64,000 nucleotides of DNA, taken from Cerioporus squamosus. Taxonomy: Eukaryota; Basidiomycota; Agaricomycetes; Polyporales; Polyporaceae. This document shows positions 22,689 to 35,070 of the stretch, in pieces. The stretch covers positions 124,001 through 188,000 of the forward strand of contig JABYQS010000018.1 of NCBI GenBank assembly GCA_022592435.1, given 5' to 3'. A program made the translations under genes and the position numbers. Position 1 is the stretch's first letter. Every line of letters begins with the position of its first letter. The notes under the pieces were generated by a model. The model was not told the origin of the DNA. It did no database searches and saw only the letters and a list, made by a program, of their open reading frames with translations.

Positions 22689-25445
22689 ATGAAGGACTTG
22701 GACGACTCAGCGAAGGTTCGCAACATCTTAGCAGCACGGACTGTCGGTCTCATCGTCTTGTCAGACATGCATATACATCCCTCCCGGGCAAGCTGGTTAG
22801 TATTGGCCAGGCGGGTCCGCGTAAACGACACTGAACCAGTGATTATAGAAGATGACGAGGATCAAATGGTCGTGGACAGCGAGGAGGAGGATAACGGGCA
22901 CGAGGCAAGGATGCGAGCGTATAACGCTGCTTGGCAGAAGTGTCTTTCTAGGGTTCGGGTGAGTGTTGTCGAAGTTATCGCCGCCAGTCCAGAATGTCAA
23001 CGATGACTCAGAGCATCCTCAAAGCATTGAACGAATCAGTCGTCGAAGACGTGGCTGAGCAAGTTTCGGGCGCATATGAGGATATTCTCCCCGGGCTTCC
23101 ATATGCTGAACTCCGGTTGTCGCGCTCTACGGTATGTCTCCATATAAACACTCCTGCACTTTTGTCTTATTCATCGACTGCCTCAAGGGTCTACCAGCGC
23201 GCTGCTAGAAGATATCATGCACCGCATTGAGACTTCGCAATCGTTGGAGAACGACTCTGAGGAACGTCCAAACCACCCTACCCTACAAGTTCATCTACAT
23301 CCTCCTGAGTGTTCGAATGTCATGAATATGATGAGGGCGTTGGTTACGGCTTTTGTGGACAGACATTGTGAGTGATTTCTACCGGTATTGGAATCTATGT
23401 TGACTTTCGTACGCTACGCAGCTAGCAGTAAGCGCAAGGCGACGTCGCTCGCGAGCTACGACATCAACCTCTTGCGCGCCTGGTATACTACGCAGGAATT
23501 TCAACCGAGACTTGCCGTGTTCCTTCACCAGTTCGAGAAGTTCGACGCGAGCGTGATTCAAGACGTGTTGTACATTTGCAGGTGCGTGTGCGCTGTGATG
23601 ATCCACACGTCAAGTGTGTTGACGTCTCTACAGCATGCACGTACCCCACCTTCCTCTGGTATTCGTGCTCGTAATGGCCTCTCCTCCGACGCCATCTTAC
23701 CTTCATGCAGCGTATCCGCGATCGACGCTGGCAGTGCTCAGGGTGCAGCAGGTGTTGGCTCCTACGGGCCTAGCGACTGTCAAAGAAGTTTTGACAAAGG
23801 TGCGTCTTGCGGCTCCGGAGCCTTCCGTGTGTCTGACATTGACGACCTAGACTTTCTTCGACGCTAATTTTGAGCCCGATGTCATGCTCGGCCCTGGTGC
23901 CATCGAATACATAGTTGATTTTGCCAGCCGGCATAGCGCGTCTCCGGATGCTTTGTTGACAATGCTCCAGGTGAGTTATGCGCACCGTCACATAACTTCA
24001 CCATTCTGAACTAATTAACCTGGCCATAGCTCGCCCATCTGAAGCACTTCGCCAATCCTCTGAGCATCTTCCTACACGATCAGTTACTCGGCGAAGCCTC
24101 TACGCATGACGCCGAACGCGTCTTGGGTTCTGCGTCGACGTACAATTCTCCTGCCGATGTCCTGCACGCCCGAGCTCTCGCGACATCGTCGCTGGACAAT
24201 CGCCCACAGACTGTCAGCCAACTTCTCGGCACCGTGAGTACCGCGCGTGCGGCATTCCACAGCGCTGCGCGTCGAATGCGAGTGGCACTCGCAGTCGCAC
24301 GCATAGCAGAATGCGTCGCCTTGAACGAGTCGTCAGATACGTCGCTCGGTATCAGAAATCCTGAGGGGCGACCAAGTCGGTTGAGCAATTTGGAGATGCT
24401 GGGCGCTGTCCTCCGGGGTCGTTGTGGTTCGCAGGTGCGCTATGTGTGCATGGCAGTCAGGTGCGACCATTCGTGAGTAACAGCCAGGCTCTCCGCGACT
24501 GACTCGCATAACAGGAAACTCCCAGCTGCGAGGCTGCATGCCGTGATACAAGAGCTACATGCGTTCTTGTATAGTCTTGAGAGCGCAGCTATCCGGAGAG
24601 ACGAAGAAGACGTGCGCCTGTGGATCGTTCAGGCTCTCAACGAGTGTCCGCAAGATGCAGAACTTGAGCAGGACCCGGACGCCCCAGTGGTGCAGGACGC
24701 ACCGACCAAAGCGCTCGCGAAGAGCGTCGGCGATTGGCTACAGGAGTACATCGAGTGAGTGAAGTCGGCCTCCCTATGTTACGACGGCAGACTGAGAGAC
24801 CGCGACAGGAAGCGTCTCGTACGTCTGGAAGAGTGCACGTTGTGGGACATTTGGTACACAGGAGCGTCTCCGTTCCCCTCCGAGCTCATCAATCCTGCGC
24901 CCCGGCCAACGATTGTCGCTGCGCTCTTGCATCCCGAGGACTTCGTCCGTGCCCACGCCAACCTCGCAGGAACATCTATCACCGAAGAGGACCTGGCTCA
25001 AGATCCGGAATTGTGGGAGCTCCCAGACACGAGCATCGCGTTCAGGCGATACGTCGATGCTGGGCGCATGGTCAACGTGTTCGACTGGTTCGAGTCGTTC
25101 GCGGTTGTCCTCGAAGACCAGCGCAAGCAATTGAAGCGGCGCGCCGCTGCGGCAGAGCCTCCGACCCCCGCCCGTGCGAATGGCAGAGGAAAGCGCGGAC
25201 GTGGAAGCTCGAAGGGCAAGGGGAAAGGACGCGCTGTGAATGGCGGGTCGGAACACAAAGACAATGATGATGATGAGGAGAGCTCGGACGAGTCCATGGA
25301 CGAGGAGGAAGAGGAGCAGTGGAAGAATGAGGTGCAGGCGCGCTTTATACGCGCTTTGCATGAGCTAGACTACATGGGCTTCGTGAAGCATACGGGGAGG
25401 AAGCCAGACCATGTCATCCGCACGATCTATGATGTTCCTGACTAG
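22689..25445 (+). CDS. ORC3: Origin recognition complex subunit 3
   Basis: Subunit of the six-protein ORC that marks replication origins. It is multi-exon. The proposed start is ATG 22689 (MKDLDDSAK...), followed by DTEPVIIEDDEDQMVVDSEE and AYNAAWQKCLSRVR. The ORC3 N-terminal region continues QSILKALNESVVEDVAEQV and ALYGLPALLLEDIMHRIETS. The insert region follows: KRKATSLASYDINLLRAWY, PRLAVFLHQFEKFDASVIQD, VFVLVMASPPTPSYLHAAYP, TLAVLRVQQVLAPTG, then TFFDANFEPDVMLGPGAIEY and LAHLKHFANPLSIFLHDQL. The C-terminal winged-helix part ends FIRALHELDYMGFVKHTGRK, PDHVIRTIYDVPD, stop at 25443-25445. An acidic/basic linker (about 25170-25320) is typical of the family. The 5' exons are the least certain. 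Confidence 0.88.
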
Positions 25446-25802
25446 GTTCTTCTGTAGGTATCAATTTTGTACTCCGTTACCGTACTTTGTGTGCTTATCT
25501 GATGCAGGTTTGAATTCCAGAATCCAGAATCAACTTGCAGCATCCCACTCCAATCCCACTCAAGTCAGAACCACCGCGGCCAAATACGGTAACACAGGCG
25601 CCCGGTATCACGATTTCCCGAGGCGCGCACTGCATCGGTCCGCAATCATCGTGAAGAGGAAGGACTGCGGGTTTCATACACTCCTATCTGGAGGATTTTG
25701 GTATTAGTGTCTCACCGTGGACCAGGTTTGATATAAGATATGTGCTCTACGCCGGAGTGACTCACGCTCACCTTTATCCTCAGCACTCGGGTGTAGATAA
25801 CC

Positions 25803-27881
25803 ATGGATATCGAGGGGTATGTCATCCATCTCATTGAACTGACTAGATCGCTCGAGTTGACGTGATGCTGCTTTAGATTCCGCAAGGCTGGTTACCAAGC
25901 CATCGATAGGATCTGCGACTACTACGCCTCTTTGCAGGAGCGGCCCGTCGTTTCTCAGGTCCAGCCAGGGTATCTCCTCGACGCTCTCCCATGTGAGATA
26001 CTTGTCGCTCTACGTTGGACAAACCCTGCTCATCTGTGATAGCGAGCGCGCCCGAACGCGGAGAACAGTTCGACTCGATCGCCGATGACTTTCAGAACCT
26101 CATCCTTCCAGGTCAGACGCCATCGGACACGGCATTCATACCCATGTGGTGACATCGACTCCTTCCTAGGTATCACGCATTGGCAGCACCCGAACTTCTT
26201 CGCCTACTTTCCGACTGCTGGTACATTTGAGGGTTTGCTGGGAGATCTCTACTCCTCCAGCGTAGCGAACCCGACGTTCAGTGTGAGCTCACCCGAGTCC
26301 CTGCTAAAGCGGGAATGCGCTGACATGCGCGCGATCCACGCTCCTGTAGTGGCTTGCGAGCCCCGCCTGTACAGAACTGGAACAAGTAGTGATGGATTGG
26401 GGCGCGAAGCTTTTCGGGCTCGGCGACCAGTTCCAGAACAAGTCCGGCGTCGGCGGAGGTGTCATTCAGGCAAGTTCTGCCGTACCACTATTCAAAATTC
26501 AACTGGGAACTCAACAATACTACTACAGACGACCGCCTCAGAAGGCCTGATTGTGATCTGCGTCGCCGCACGGGCCAGATATCTGCGCGAGAACCCAGAT
26601 GTCAAGCTCGAGGACCTCGTCATCTATACGACAACCCAGACGCACTCCCTCGGCGTGAAGGCAGGTCTCGTGCTCGGCCTGCAAGTCCGTGCGCTTGAGG
26701 TGAAGAAGGAAAACGAGTACGGACTGAGGGGCGAGGAGCTGCGCGCGGCTCTGGAGGAAGATCATGCACGGGGAAAGCGGCCCTTCATCGTCGGTAAGCT
26801 CTTCTAACAGCGTCTACGCCCTCTTGTATGTTTTTGACGTCGCCTTGCAGTTGCGACTGTTGGAACGACCAACTCCGGAGCGATCGATTACGTCGATGAG
26901 TTGGGTGAAGTCTGTAAGTGCGAACATCTAGTCTGGATCTCCGCTTTCTCTGACAGACATACCAGTGAAGAAGCATCCGTCAATCTGGTACCATGTCGAT
27001 GCCGCTTGGGCCGGTGTCGCGCTCGCCTGTCCTGAGTTCCGACCGCTGGAGAAGCTCGATGCGATCAATGAGTATGCCGAATCCTTCTGCACGAACTTCC
27101 ACAAGGTATGGATCGACACACATACACTTCGTCACCGCTTGCTAAGCGGACTCGTCCACAAGTGGGGCCTGGTGAATTTCGACGCGTCCGGCCTTTGGGT
27201 GCGGAACAGGAGAGACCTCATTGACGCTCTCGACGTCACGCCCGAATATTTGCGGACAAAGCAGCACGACGCCGGTCTGTCCATGCGCCCGTTGTTCAAT
27301 CCGGTGCGTTTGGTGAACTGATGAACTACGTTTCGTTCCACAGGTCTCGTCGTGGACTACCGCAACTGGCACCTCGGCCTAGGCCGTCGGTTCCGCTCGC
27401 TCAAGATCTGGTTCGTCCTCCGCAGCTACGGCGTCGAAGGGTTCCAGGCGCACATCCGCAAGGTCTGTGTGCTCCCTCTGTGTGACATACCTGGCTGACC
27501 CGTGTATGCTCTCAATTTTAGGGCGTCAAGCTGAACGAGCACTTCGCCTCCCTCGTGCGCGACTCGCGCGACTTCGAGCTAGTCACAACGCCCTCGCTTG
27601 CACTCTCAGTCTTCCGCCTCAAGCTTCCCCCCACCTCGACCGTCTTTCCGGACAGCGCGGAGGGCCTCGCGGCCTTGAACGATCTGAACCGCGCGCTGAA
27701 CCTGCGCGTGTCCGCGCACAATGACAAGCTTTTCATCACGCAGACGACGTTGAATGGCATGATCTGTTTGCGCTTCGCCATCGGGGCGCAGAGGACCGAG
27801 AAGGAGCATGTAGATCGTGCATGGGGCTTGATCAAGCAGTGTGCGACCGAGATTGTAGAGGAATGGACCAAGACTTATTAA
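25803..27881 (+). CDS. Aromatic-L-amino-acid decarboxylase (PLP group II)
   Basis: Cytosolic pyridoxal-phosphate enzyme that decarboxylates tryptophan, tyrosine, DOPA or related acids to amines. ATG at 25803 opens [20 protein letters not shown], then [12 protein letters not shown] and the group II signature [20 protein letters not shown]. Further motifs are [69 protein letters not shown] and [40 protein letters not shown] provides the PLP-ring Asp. The Schiff-base Lys is in SFCTNFHK, joined across an intron to [19 protein letters not shown]. The C-terminal part includes [20 protein letters not shown] and [20 protein letters not shown], stop at 27881. It is complete, with about ten exons. The neighbouring P450 and M20 genes suggest amine metabolism. 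Confidence 0.93.
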
Positions 27882-27971
27882 TCATATATTGTCGTCAAGG
27901 CGCATGAGTAGGGGATCGCACAGCGGTCGTAGCACAGAATCATGTGATGACTTCAATGTCACGAATGGTGG

Positions 27972-29016
27972 TCAATATATTACCCAAGCCAGGTCTTTCA
28001 CCTTGAAGTATGCTTGCGTCTCTTCAGAAGTGTTCTCGACCTTGTTTCCGAGGCCCCGTGAGTGCGACCCATGGAGATAGAGAACAAGCTAACATACCAT
28101 ATCAATTAGAAGCCCAAGGAGGGTTTCTGCCTCATCAGGCTTGAACCTCAACACGCGGTCCCCAACGGATTGAAAGCGAGCTCGGCGTTTACCTTTGGGG
28201 GCATGATATGTGACGAACTGCCACCCATATTGGTAGGTATGTAAGTGCCTCCCTCGCATGTGCTCTTTTGTGACAGCCGTCAGATCACGCCGTGCGTTTA
28301 CGGACTTGGGGAATGTGGGACTCACCTAGTGACCTCGCACCAGTGTTTCAGTTGCAGAGTGACGAATTCCATCGCAGCTAGATAGCCTGCGCGAGTCTTC
28401 GCCTCGAAGATGTGTGCGTTGTCGATGGTTTTCAGCCAGTCTTGCCCAAGGCGTTCTAAGCTTTCGACAGGATCGACGGTGATAGAAACTACGGTCCACA
28501 ACGGTCATGAGTTGCTGAGTATACCACAGCATAAGGAAATGGTTTCGCTCACACGCCGCTTCGTTTCCCGCTCGGATGAGCATATGGTGGACCAGCCCTT
28601 CCGGCACATAGGGCTTGGAACCGTGTGCCGCTGCCCTGAGCCAGGAGCGCTCGGGGATACATACAACTTGCTCCTCGGGGGTACTGAGTACGCTTGTGAT
28701 GCGTAACATCATCAGCTGCAGCATCATATTCGACGGAGACCAGTGCTGGTGGCACGAAAACTGGATGAGCGTTGGGTTCATCGTATGAGCGGCGGCTGAG
28801 ACCACGTACCTCGACAGGATAATGAGTCCGCGCATGGGTGAGGAGAGTTCGGAAGACCGACAGCGGCATGGGAGAGTCCTTGTCATTACTACTTTCCCGG
28901 GCTCCACGCTCCTGTGCACGCTTTCTCGTTATACGCTTGACTTCGAGGCTCTGGGATTCGATCGATAAGAGCTCCTGGAACTGCGGCTCGATTTTAATTT
29001 CACGATGGTCGGTCAT
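27972..29016 (-). CDS. Unrecognised protein downstream of the decarboxylase
   Basis: A multi-exon minus-strand gene read from coding-like segments joined by good splice sites. ATG 29016 gives MTDHREIKIEPQFQELLSIE, SQSLEVKRITRKRAQERGAR, and SVFRTLLTHARTHYPVE. After an intron (GTACGT...CATCCAG) comes FSCHQHWSPSNMMLQLMMLR, TPEEQVVCIPERSWLRAAAH and YVPEGLVHHMLIRAGNEAA. Then SLERLGQDWLKTIDNAHIFE, GYLAAMEFVTLQLKHWCEV, and YQYGWQFVTYHAPKGKRRAR with DEAETLLGLLIDM. It ends at TAG 28089 or, via a GTATGT donor, in a further exon (VENTSEETQAYFKVKDLAW) stopping at 27972. No known domain was recognised. It is tail-to-tail with the decarboxylase. Confidence 0.6.
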
Positions 29017-30031
29017 GGTGTAGACGTTTCAGGCGGCTCGGATGGTATGCTCATCGTCATGCAGAGACCTTGAATATATAGTAACATTTAGCATTGCGTG
29101 CTCAGGGGCGTGTCAATAACATCGACTTACTGCTTGGGGACTTCCCGTGCTGTAAGGCTGCACCCGGCATTGTCGCGTTGTTGTGATCATCCAGCGATCG
29201 TGGGGCGGCCCACCCGCGCGCGGGTCGGGTACAGTATCGGCGCCGTGGCTAGTCCTGGTCAGAGTCTCCGAGTATCGCTAGCCTCCGGCATGGCCGTTGC
29301 AGAATGTAGGCGGATCGTGAACCCGACTGCCAGCTCGAGTCGACGCAGTCATTTCCCGCTGTAAATCCGTCAATCTCCTGCTCGAACAACCTAGTTTCCG
29401 GAAGCTCACTGACCTGCGCCCTCGACCCGACAGCGACGAGCCTGAGCTTGTTCCAGCCTGAGACTCCACACTAGGTGACTCCTCGGCAACGGCGCTCTGC
29501 CAGACTGCCATGGCAGCCACTGCCAGTAGCGAGTCCGGCCCCTACTAGTCTCGTCGAAACCTGCCGGGATGAGTGCATCTCGCATAAGCCATATTAGTAA
29601 CATCAGTACTTACTTAAGCTCCTAGTTGTTACTCCCTTAATGGCTCACTTAACCTCCTTACTGACTCCAAGCTTACAGCGTTCTTATTCTGAGTAGTGGA
29701 CTGATTGACTCGGTTCTTCAAGCTTGTCCCTGCTCCTCCTCGGTCACCCTCCTGGTGTAAGTAATCCCCCTAACAACATTCGGGCTTGTGCCTGCAATGC
29801 TTATCTGCTAGTAGCGATGTCTATGGCACTTCAGAATGAAGTCACGCTTGAAGTTGTGTTCTGACGGGGACTGGAGCCGGTCGGTCAACCGGTCAACTTC
29901 GAGGTATGTGGACCAATATCCCTGTGTTATGCGCGTGGACGCTCTCCGTTGCCCTCGGTCCCGAAGATCAGCATTGGTGAACGAAGAGAACGACCCGTTG
30001 GACCATGAAGATAGACCGACGTCCTGTTCCC
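29017..30031. other. Intergenic stretch
   Basis: No gene recognised. It is comparatively AT-rich at about 29570-29830. A TATATA at 29074-29079 lies 58 bases upstream of the minus-strand gene starting at 29016 and may be its TATA box. GGTCGGTCAACCGGTCAAC near 29879-29897 is a short imperfect repeat. Confidence 0.4.
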
Positions 30032-32361
30032 CTATTGCCATTTCCCCAGCCTATCCTTCGTACCTTCCCATTCTCTCACTATACACCCCGCGACCTTGGT
30101 TGTCCTTGGCTTTATCGTGCATTTGAAACTGACTGGCTTCGAGTTGAAACCGTTCGTGAAGTCCCATCGATCCGGGATTATCCTCTTGCCGTGCTCGTCC
30201 GTCGCCGGGAGGATGTCGAAAGCCCAGAGGATCCTCGCTGTGGTGATATACACCGAGTTCTTTGCTAGATGCATGCCGACGCAGATCCTCCTGCCGAACC
30301 CAAACGGCAACTCGAACTCTCGCAACCGGGGCTTGTCCGTCTCAAGGAAGCGTTCCGGCCGAAACTCATCTGGGGATGGAAATATGACCGGGTCGTGCAT
30401 GATGCCACTAAGAGTCCATCAGAAGGTACGACACATATCAGAATGTCGAAGGTGCTCACGCCAAGTTCGCAAAGATTGTGGACCCTTTAGGGATATACCT
30501 GTTCGTTCATGAGTATGAGGGCATGCGGATATGTACATATCATACTCACATTCCTTGGTACTCGTCATCCTCGGTGACAGAGTGAGGCGTTCCACCCAAC
30601 GCAGCAACGGGGCGCCATCGAAGCGTCTCGTTGATGAGAGCTTGGAGATAGGGCAGTTTATCGCGATCGTGGTAGTCGGGCAAACGATCCTGACCCACGA
30701 CGCTGTCCAGCTCCGCTTGTGCCTTTCGCATAACATCGGGGAAATGCAGCATCGCGACTGGAGGCAAGAATCAGCCACGCCTTGGAGTCCATTGCACTAA
30801 GCACGTACGAAACAAAACGCAAAGCGTTCCTGCAGTCTGCAGACGATCATGAGTATTGTTGGCACTGCACACGACTGCCGCTCACCGTCTCGATGCCAGC
30901 CCCAAATGGCGAGGAAACCGTGTACGCAATCTCGAGATCCGAGAGTCCGTTCTTCGCTTGTTCGTTGACCGTCTGAGACGTCAGGCAGTCAGGCGCTGTG
31001 CCGTTGGCCATCCTCTTCTTCACGTCGTCGAGGAGACTTGTCAGGAGGATTATGTCCCTTTGGCGACGTTCCTCGGGCTCGCGTCGGAACCATTGCAAAG
31101 ACCGCTGTCCGTCATGTCAGTATAGAAAATTGAGAGCGGAGCGGGATCGCGAAAGCTCACGGGAAGTTTCAGCAGCCACGGCCAAGACTCCACCAGATAC
31201 TTGCCAGGGATGCTGTACGCGTCGTTAGCACGGGTGGCATGGTATTACACTGGTACACACTCGCTTCACACTAAGAAGACGTCAAGCGAAGCAATTAGCC
31301 CTGGTGATGAGCGTATATGCAGCATGCACGTGCCTTGTAAGGTCTATGCATCGTAACTGTTAGCGTCGCTGAGTGGGACAGATAAAGTGACTCACAGTCC
31401 ATCGCTTCCATATTCTCCTTCACAATCCACTCATCGACGCTTTCCACTCGTCGGCCGTATGTCACAGATGTAGCGACAGTCGCGGCGAACCTTCCGCAAC
31501 TCATCATGAACTTCGAACACATTCAGCCTGCACGCTTCACCGGCACGTACCGTTGTAGATGACGTTCGAAATTGGCCGGATCGATGAGGAGCTCATGCAG
31601 CAGAACGATGCACTCGAGCGACTGTATCTCCTTATAGTCCTCCGCTCGTCTTGAATGGAACCCCGAATGGAGAACCTGCATAGACGAACAGGGTCAGGGA
31701 TTAACTTAAGACATGCGGCACGGGAAGCGCCATTCATAATCGTACCTTGCGCCATTTCCGCCAGCCCTCGCTGGCATTTGGCAACATGAGTCCCCGCATG
31801 TTGTCAGAGAGAATCTCGCCGCTGCAATGTGTCAACACGGTAGGGTGCACGTTAGATAAGAACACCTTACGCTACGACGAACCGCGGGCGACTCGAGTAA
31901 ATACCTGACCGCTTCTCTAACAGATCCCATGCTGCTTGCGCTGTTCCAAGCACTATTGACATCGAAGTTCAAGTCGTTAGAACTATATCATCGCACAACG
32001 CGATGCGGAAACCTTACCAATAACCGGCGTACTTCCGAGATGCAAGGAGAAAACAGGGCCTAGGCAGACCGGATGATCATAAGCAGCGTGAGGTATGCGA
32101 GGGATAAAGAATACACGCACCGTACTGTTTGCTCCACTCGGCGAACTTGCGCCATGGTTTGATGGACGGGACTTGGTGCTTGTTCCCGACTAACGGGAGC
32201 CCGCGCGGTCCCGGAGGCATTTTCCGCCTCCGTAGATGTTGTCTGACCACGACATAGGCTAGCAAGATCAACAGGAGTGGTAAAGCGTTTTCTATGGTCA
32301 CACGGGCGACCGCCGTGCTGATGGTCCCGAGGTCTTCTGCCAGATCGTCGAGTAGCGTCAT
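30032..32361 (-). CDS. Cytochrome P450 monooxygenase
   Basis: A membrane-anchored haem-thiolate monooxygenase. ATG at 32361 gives MTLLDDLAEDLGTISTAVAR, a transmembrane anchor (ALPLLLILLAYVVV) and the hinge RRRKMPPGPRGLPLVGN. Later exons give GEILSDNMRGLMLPN, RRAEDYKEIQSLECIVLLHE, GRFAATVATSVTYGRRVESV, KYLVESWPWLLKLPRSLQWF and the I-helix oxygen motif in SPFGAGIET. Then come LDSVVGQDRLPDYHDRDKLP, the K-helix ExxR in LINETLRWRPV, PDEFRPERFL, and the haem loop FGFGRRICVGMHLA with the Cys ligand. The stop is at 30032. It has over ten exons and shows no lesion. I cannot assign the CYP family by eye; the fold matches the large basidiomycete O-methylsterigmatocystin-oxidoreductase-like group. Confidence 0.9.
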
Positions 32362-32762
32362 GAGTGAGCGGCGGGACAAGGAGCGGACGAAAGCGAGACT
32401 CACTCGCAGTAAAGGCTATATAGCGTCCGCTAGGTGCTCACGGGAACAGGGGCATAGTGTATTGTTAGCGTCGCAGCGAAGGTCCTATGTCAAGTTACAC
32501 GGCTTCGAGGAGTTCTCGTGGGAAGGAACGTCACAGCAGTCGACGTCGCATGATTCGTTTCACTGAACAAAACGGCATCGCTCTGCCCAGCGTCCCAAAG
32601 AAATCAAGGTACATCTTGACGCTACCACTGGCAGAAGGAGAAAAATTCGGTATCCTCAGACCCTTACATATCTACACTGGTGAGCGCAGGAAGCACGATG
32701 CGGCCACTGCAGGCAGTTGACTCACCTATTCGTATATGCTACTCTGCTCTTCTTACGACATT

Positions 32763-34793
32763 TCACTTCGCCTTCTCCGCCTCCAATTCCCGCAGGCGAA
32801 GATCGTCTTGGAAGGTATCTTTGACCTATTGCGCGTCAGTTCTTACTACCGGACAGAGATCAGTCTCAGTCTCTGAGGCGAACCTTCTGAGCAAAGTCAT
32901 CATCAGTGAGAAGACGCATTCCTGTCGCTGCCAAGGCCTTCGAGACATTTAACATGGCCTGATGGGCTTCCTTCGTTGCCGCGGCATTCGTGAACTCGCG
33001 AGTGTGGTTGCTTCCTCTGGTGGGAATCGCTGAAGTTGATGTCAGTTGAGCAAACAACGCATGTCTCAAACACAACTATACGCACCGAACGAGGGATGGA
33101 TGGAAGGAAGTGCTATGCAGTCCAAGATGTGAGACACATTGACTAGAGTCGGTGCCGACATGACGGCTCACCGTATGTTACGTTACCCTGACGCATAATC
33201 GCCAGTAAGACAAGTAGATTCCGCTGTGATCAGGGTTGCGGCACTCACAAAGTCTGTAGAAGCGGACTGAATGCCGTATTGATAGTCAACAGGCCCGAAG
33301 TTCTTGGAGTACACATCCGCCGCCTCGTCGGCTGAGGTACAAAGATGACAATCATTCTCTATGCAGAGCGAAGAGTCTGCAGACTCACCGAGAGCCTTGT
33401 TTTGTCGGATGTCGAACGTGGAGCCAGTCAGCTGCACGTCCACCTTGGTCCCCGTAGCGAGCGCTGCCGCCCTGATATACCGGCCATTCAGTCGCACGAA
33501 AATCACCGGTAATAGGTACACCTACTCGAAGCAAGCAACGACGCGCTTGACTGCCGCTTGCACCTCCGCCCGAGTCGGTGCACGTACGTACCAGCTATGA
33601 AAGATGTTCAACCGTAAGCTCTTGAAATGAGATCGAAGCATACTTCATTGTGGCATTATCAGGTATAACTGGGATGCATGTTTCAGCAATCCCTCTGAGT
33701 GCATATACGGGGGTCGGACTCACTGTTCGGAGTCCAATCTTTGCCCTCAAACACTCCATGGACGCGATGAGTGGGTTTCAATTGCTGTCGCAGAACGGAG
33801 ACATTTGTATAAGCCAGCACGGCTGCATCGAGAGCATTTTGCCCCTCCCAAGGGGACAATGCAGCATGCGCGCTGTACGTGTCTTTCCTGTCAGATGCCT
33901 TCCAACTAGGTACGAAACTAACTCACGTATGTCCTTGATACTCCACGGTGATACGTTGCAGAGCTAGACAGCTGCTCAAACTCAGTGAGTGTCGTGGTCC
34001 AGGAGCGGGGTGGCACCTATACATATACCATCGTCGTCAGTCCTCAAAAATCGAAGATAGGAACAGAACGTACATGACACATGCATCCATGCCTTCGTAC
34101 GCACCCTTGTCGAGGAGAACGAGTTTGCCTCCTCCGCCTTCTTCCGCTGTAGAGTACAGAGGAATAACCTGAGAGGGTCATTCAGAGATGACGATGTTCA
34201 GAGAGTATACCTGGTGTACCGAGGAGGACGACTCTCCCGGAAATGTCAAACTTGATCAAAGCCGCCTTGACCGCGCAGGCAACTGCTACACCTGCGGCGG
34301 CAATTAAGTTATGCCCACAAGCATGTCCGATGCCAGGTAGGGCGTCCATTTCTGAGTTGACACCCAGCGTACGTCCGCCGTTCCCATGCGAGTACGTTGC
34401 GACCCACGCCGTCTCCAAGAGGTGATGCCGTGTTACGTTGAATCCTTGCTTCTCTACGAAGGCCGTCAAGACATCATGAGCATAGCTGATGCTGAGTGAG
34501 TGAATGGCCTGAATCAAGGAGCCTGTTACGCACCGTTCCTCGAACCTCAGCTCGGGATGGTCTGTTGTGAGGAATCCAGCTCATCAGCCCGATCCCCATC
34601 GATCCCGGTGCATCTCACCATGGATATCGTGGCTCAAGTCAAACAGTTCTTTGTCCAGAGCCGCAATTACATCAGAGATATACTCGAAATACTCCGGTTT
34701 GTAGATGTGGCCCTGCTCGACTGCATCAGCGCGGTCGGGATACGCAGCCTTGTCTCCCGGTTGCCAGAAGATATCAGCAGCGTTCTGAGCCAT
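32763..34793 (-). CDS. M20-family amidohydrolase/peptidase (ACY1L2/PM20D2-like)
   Basis: Zinc-dependent hydrolase (in some relatives also synthase) of N-acyl or dipeptide amide bonds. ATG 34793 gives [20 protein letters not shown], then [20 protein letters not shown]. The next exons carry [20 protein letters not shown] and the metal site in [20 protein letters not shown], then [20 protein letters not shown] and [20 protein letters not shown] with its Glu-Glu. The dimerisation domain has [28 protein letters not shown] and QQLKPTH...GVFEGKDW. C-terminal exons give [60 protein letters not shown] and [15 protein letters not shown], stop TGA at 32763-32765. It is complete. Next to the decarboxylase and P450 it could act on N-acylated amines or amino acids (inference). 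Confidence 0.88.
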
Positions 34794-35070
34794 GGTGATG
34801 GTAAGGAAGAAAGAGGTATACAGTCACTCTGACAGCAGAGCCTGCCTTTCACGTACTGGAGCTTCGTGAGCAGGATCATGAGGTCAACCGTCACAAGGTC
34901 ATCTAATCTAACTGGTGGGCGTCTCTGTGGATGGCATCCTTCCTCTCGAGGTTACCGCGTTCGAGAGCAGCCCGAAAGTCTCAAGCACAAACGATTAACT
35001 GGATATCCAAAGTAGCAACATATGGTACACAATGCGAAAACCCGGCCGAGACCTAGAGCTACAGTAGTGT

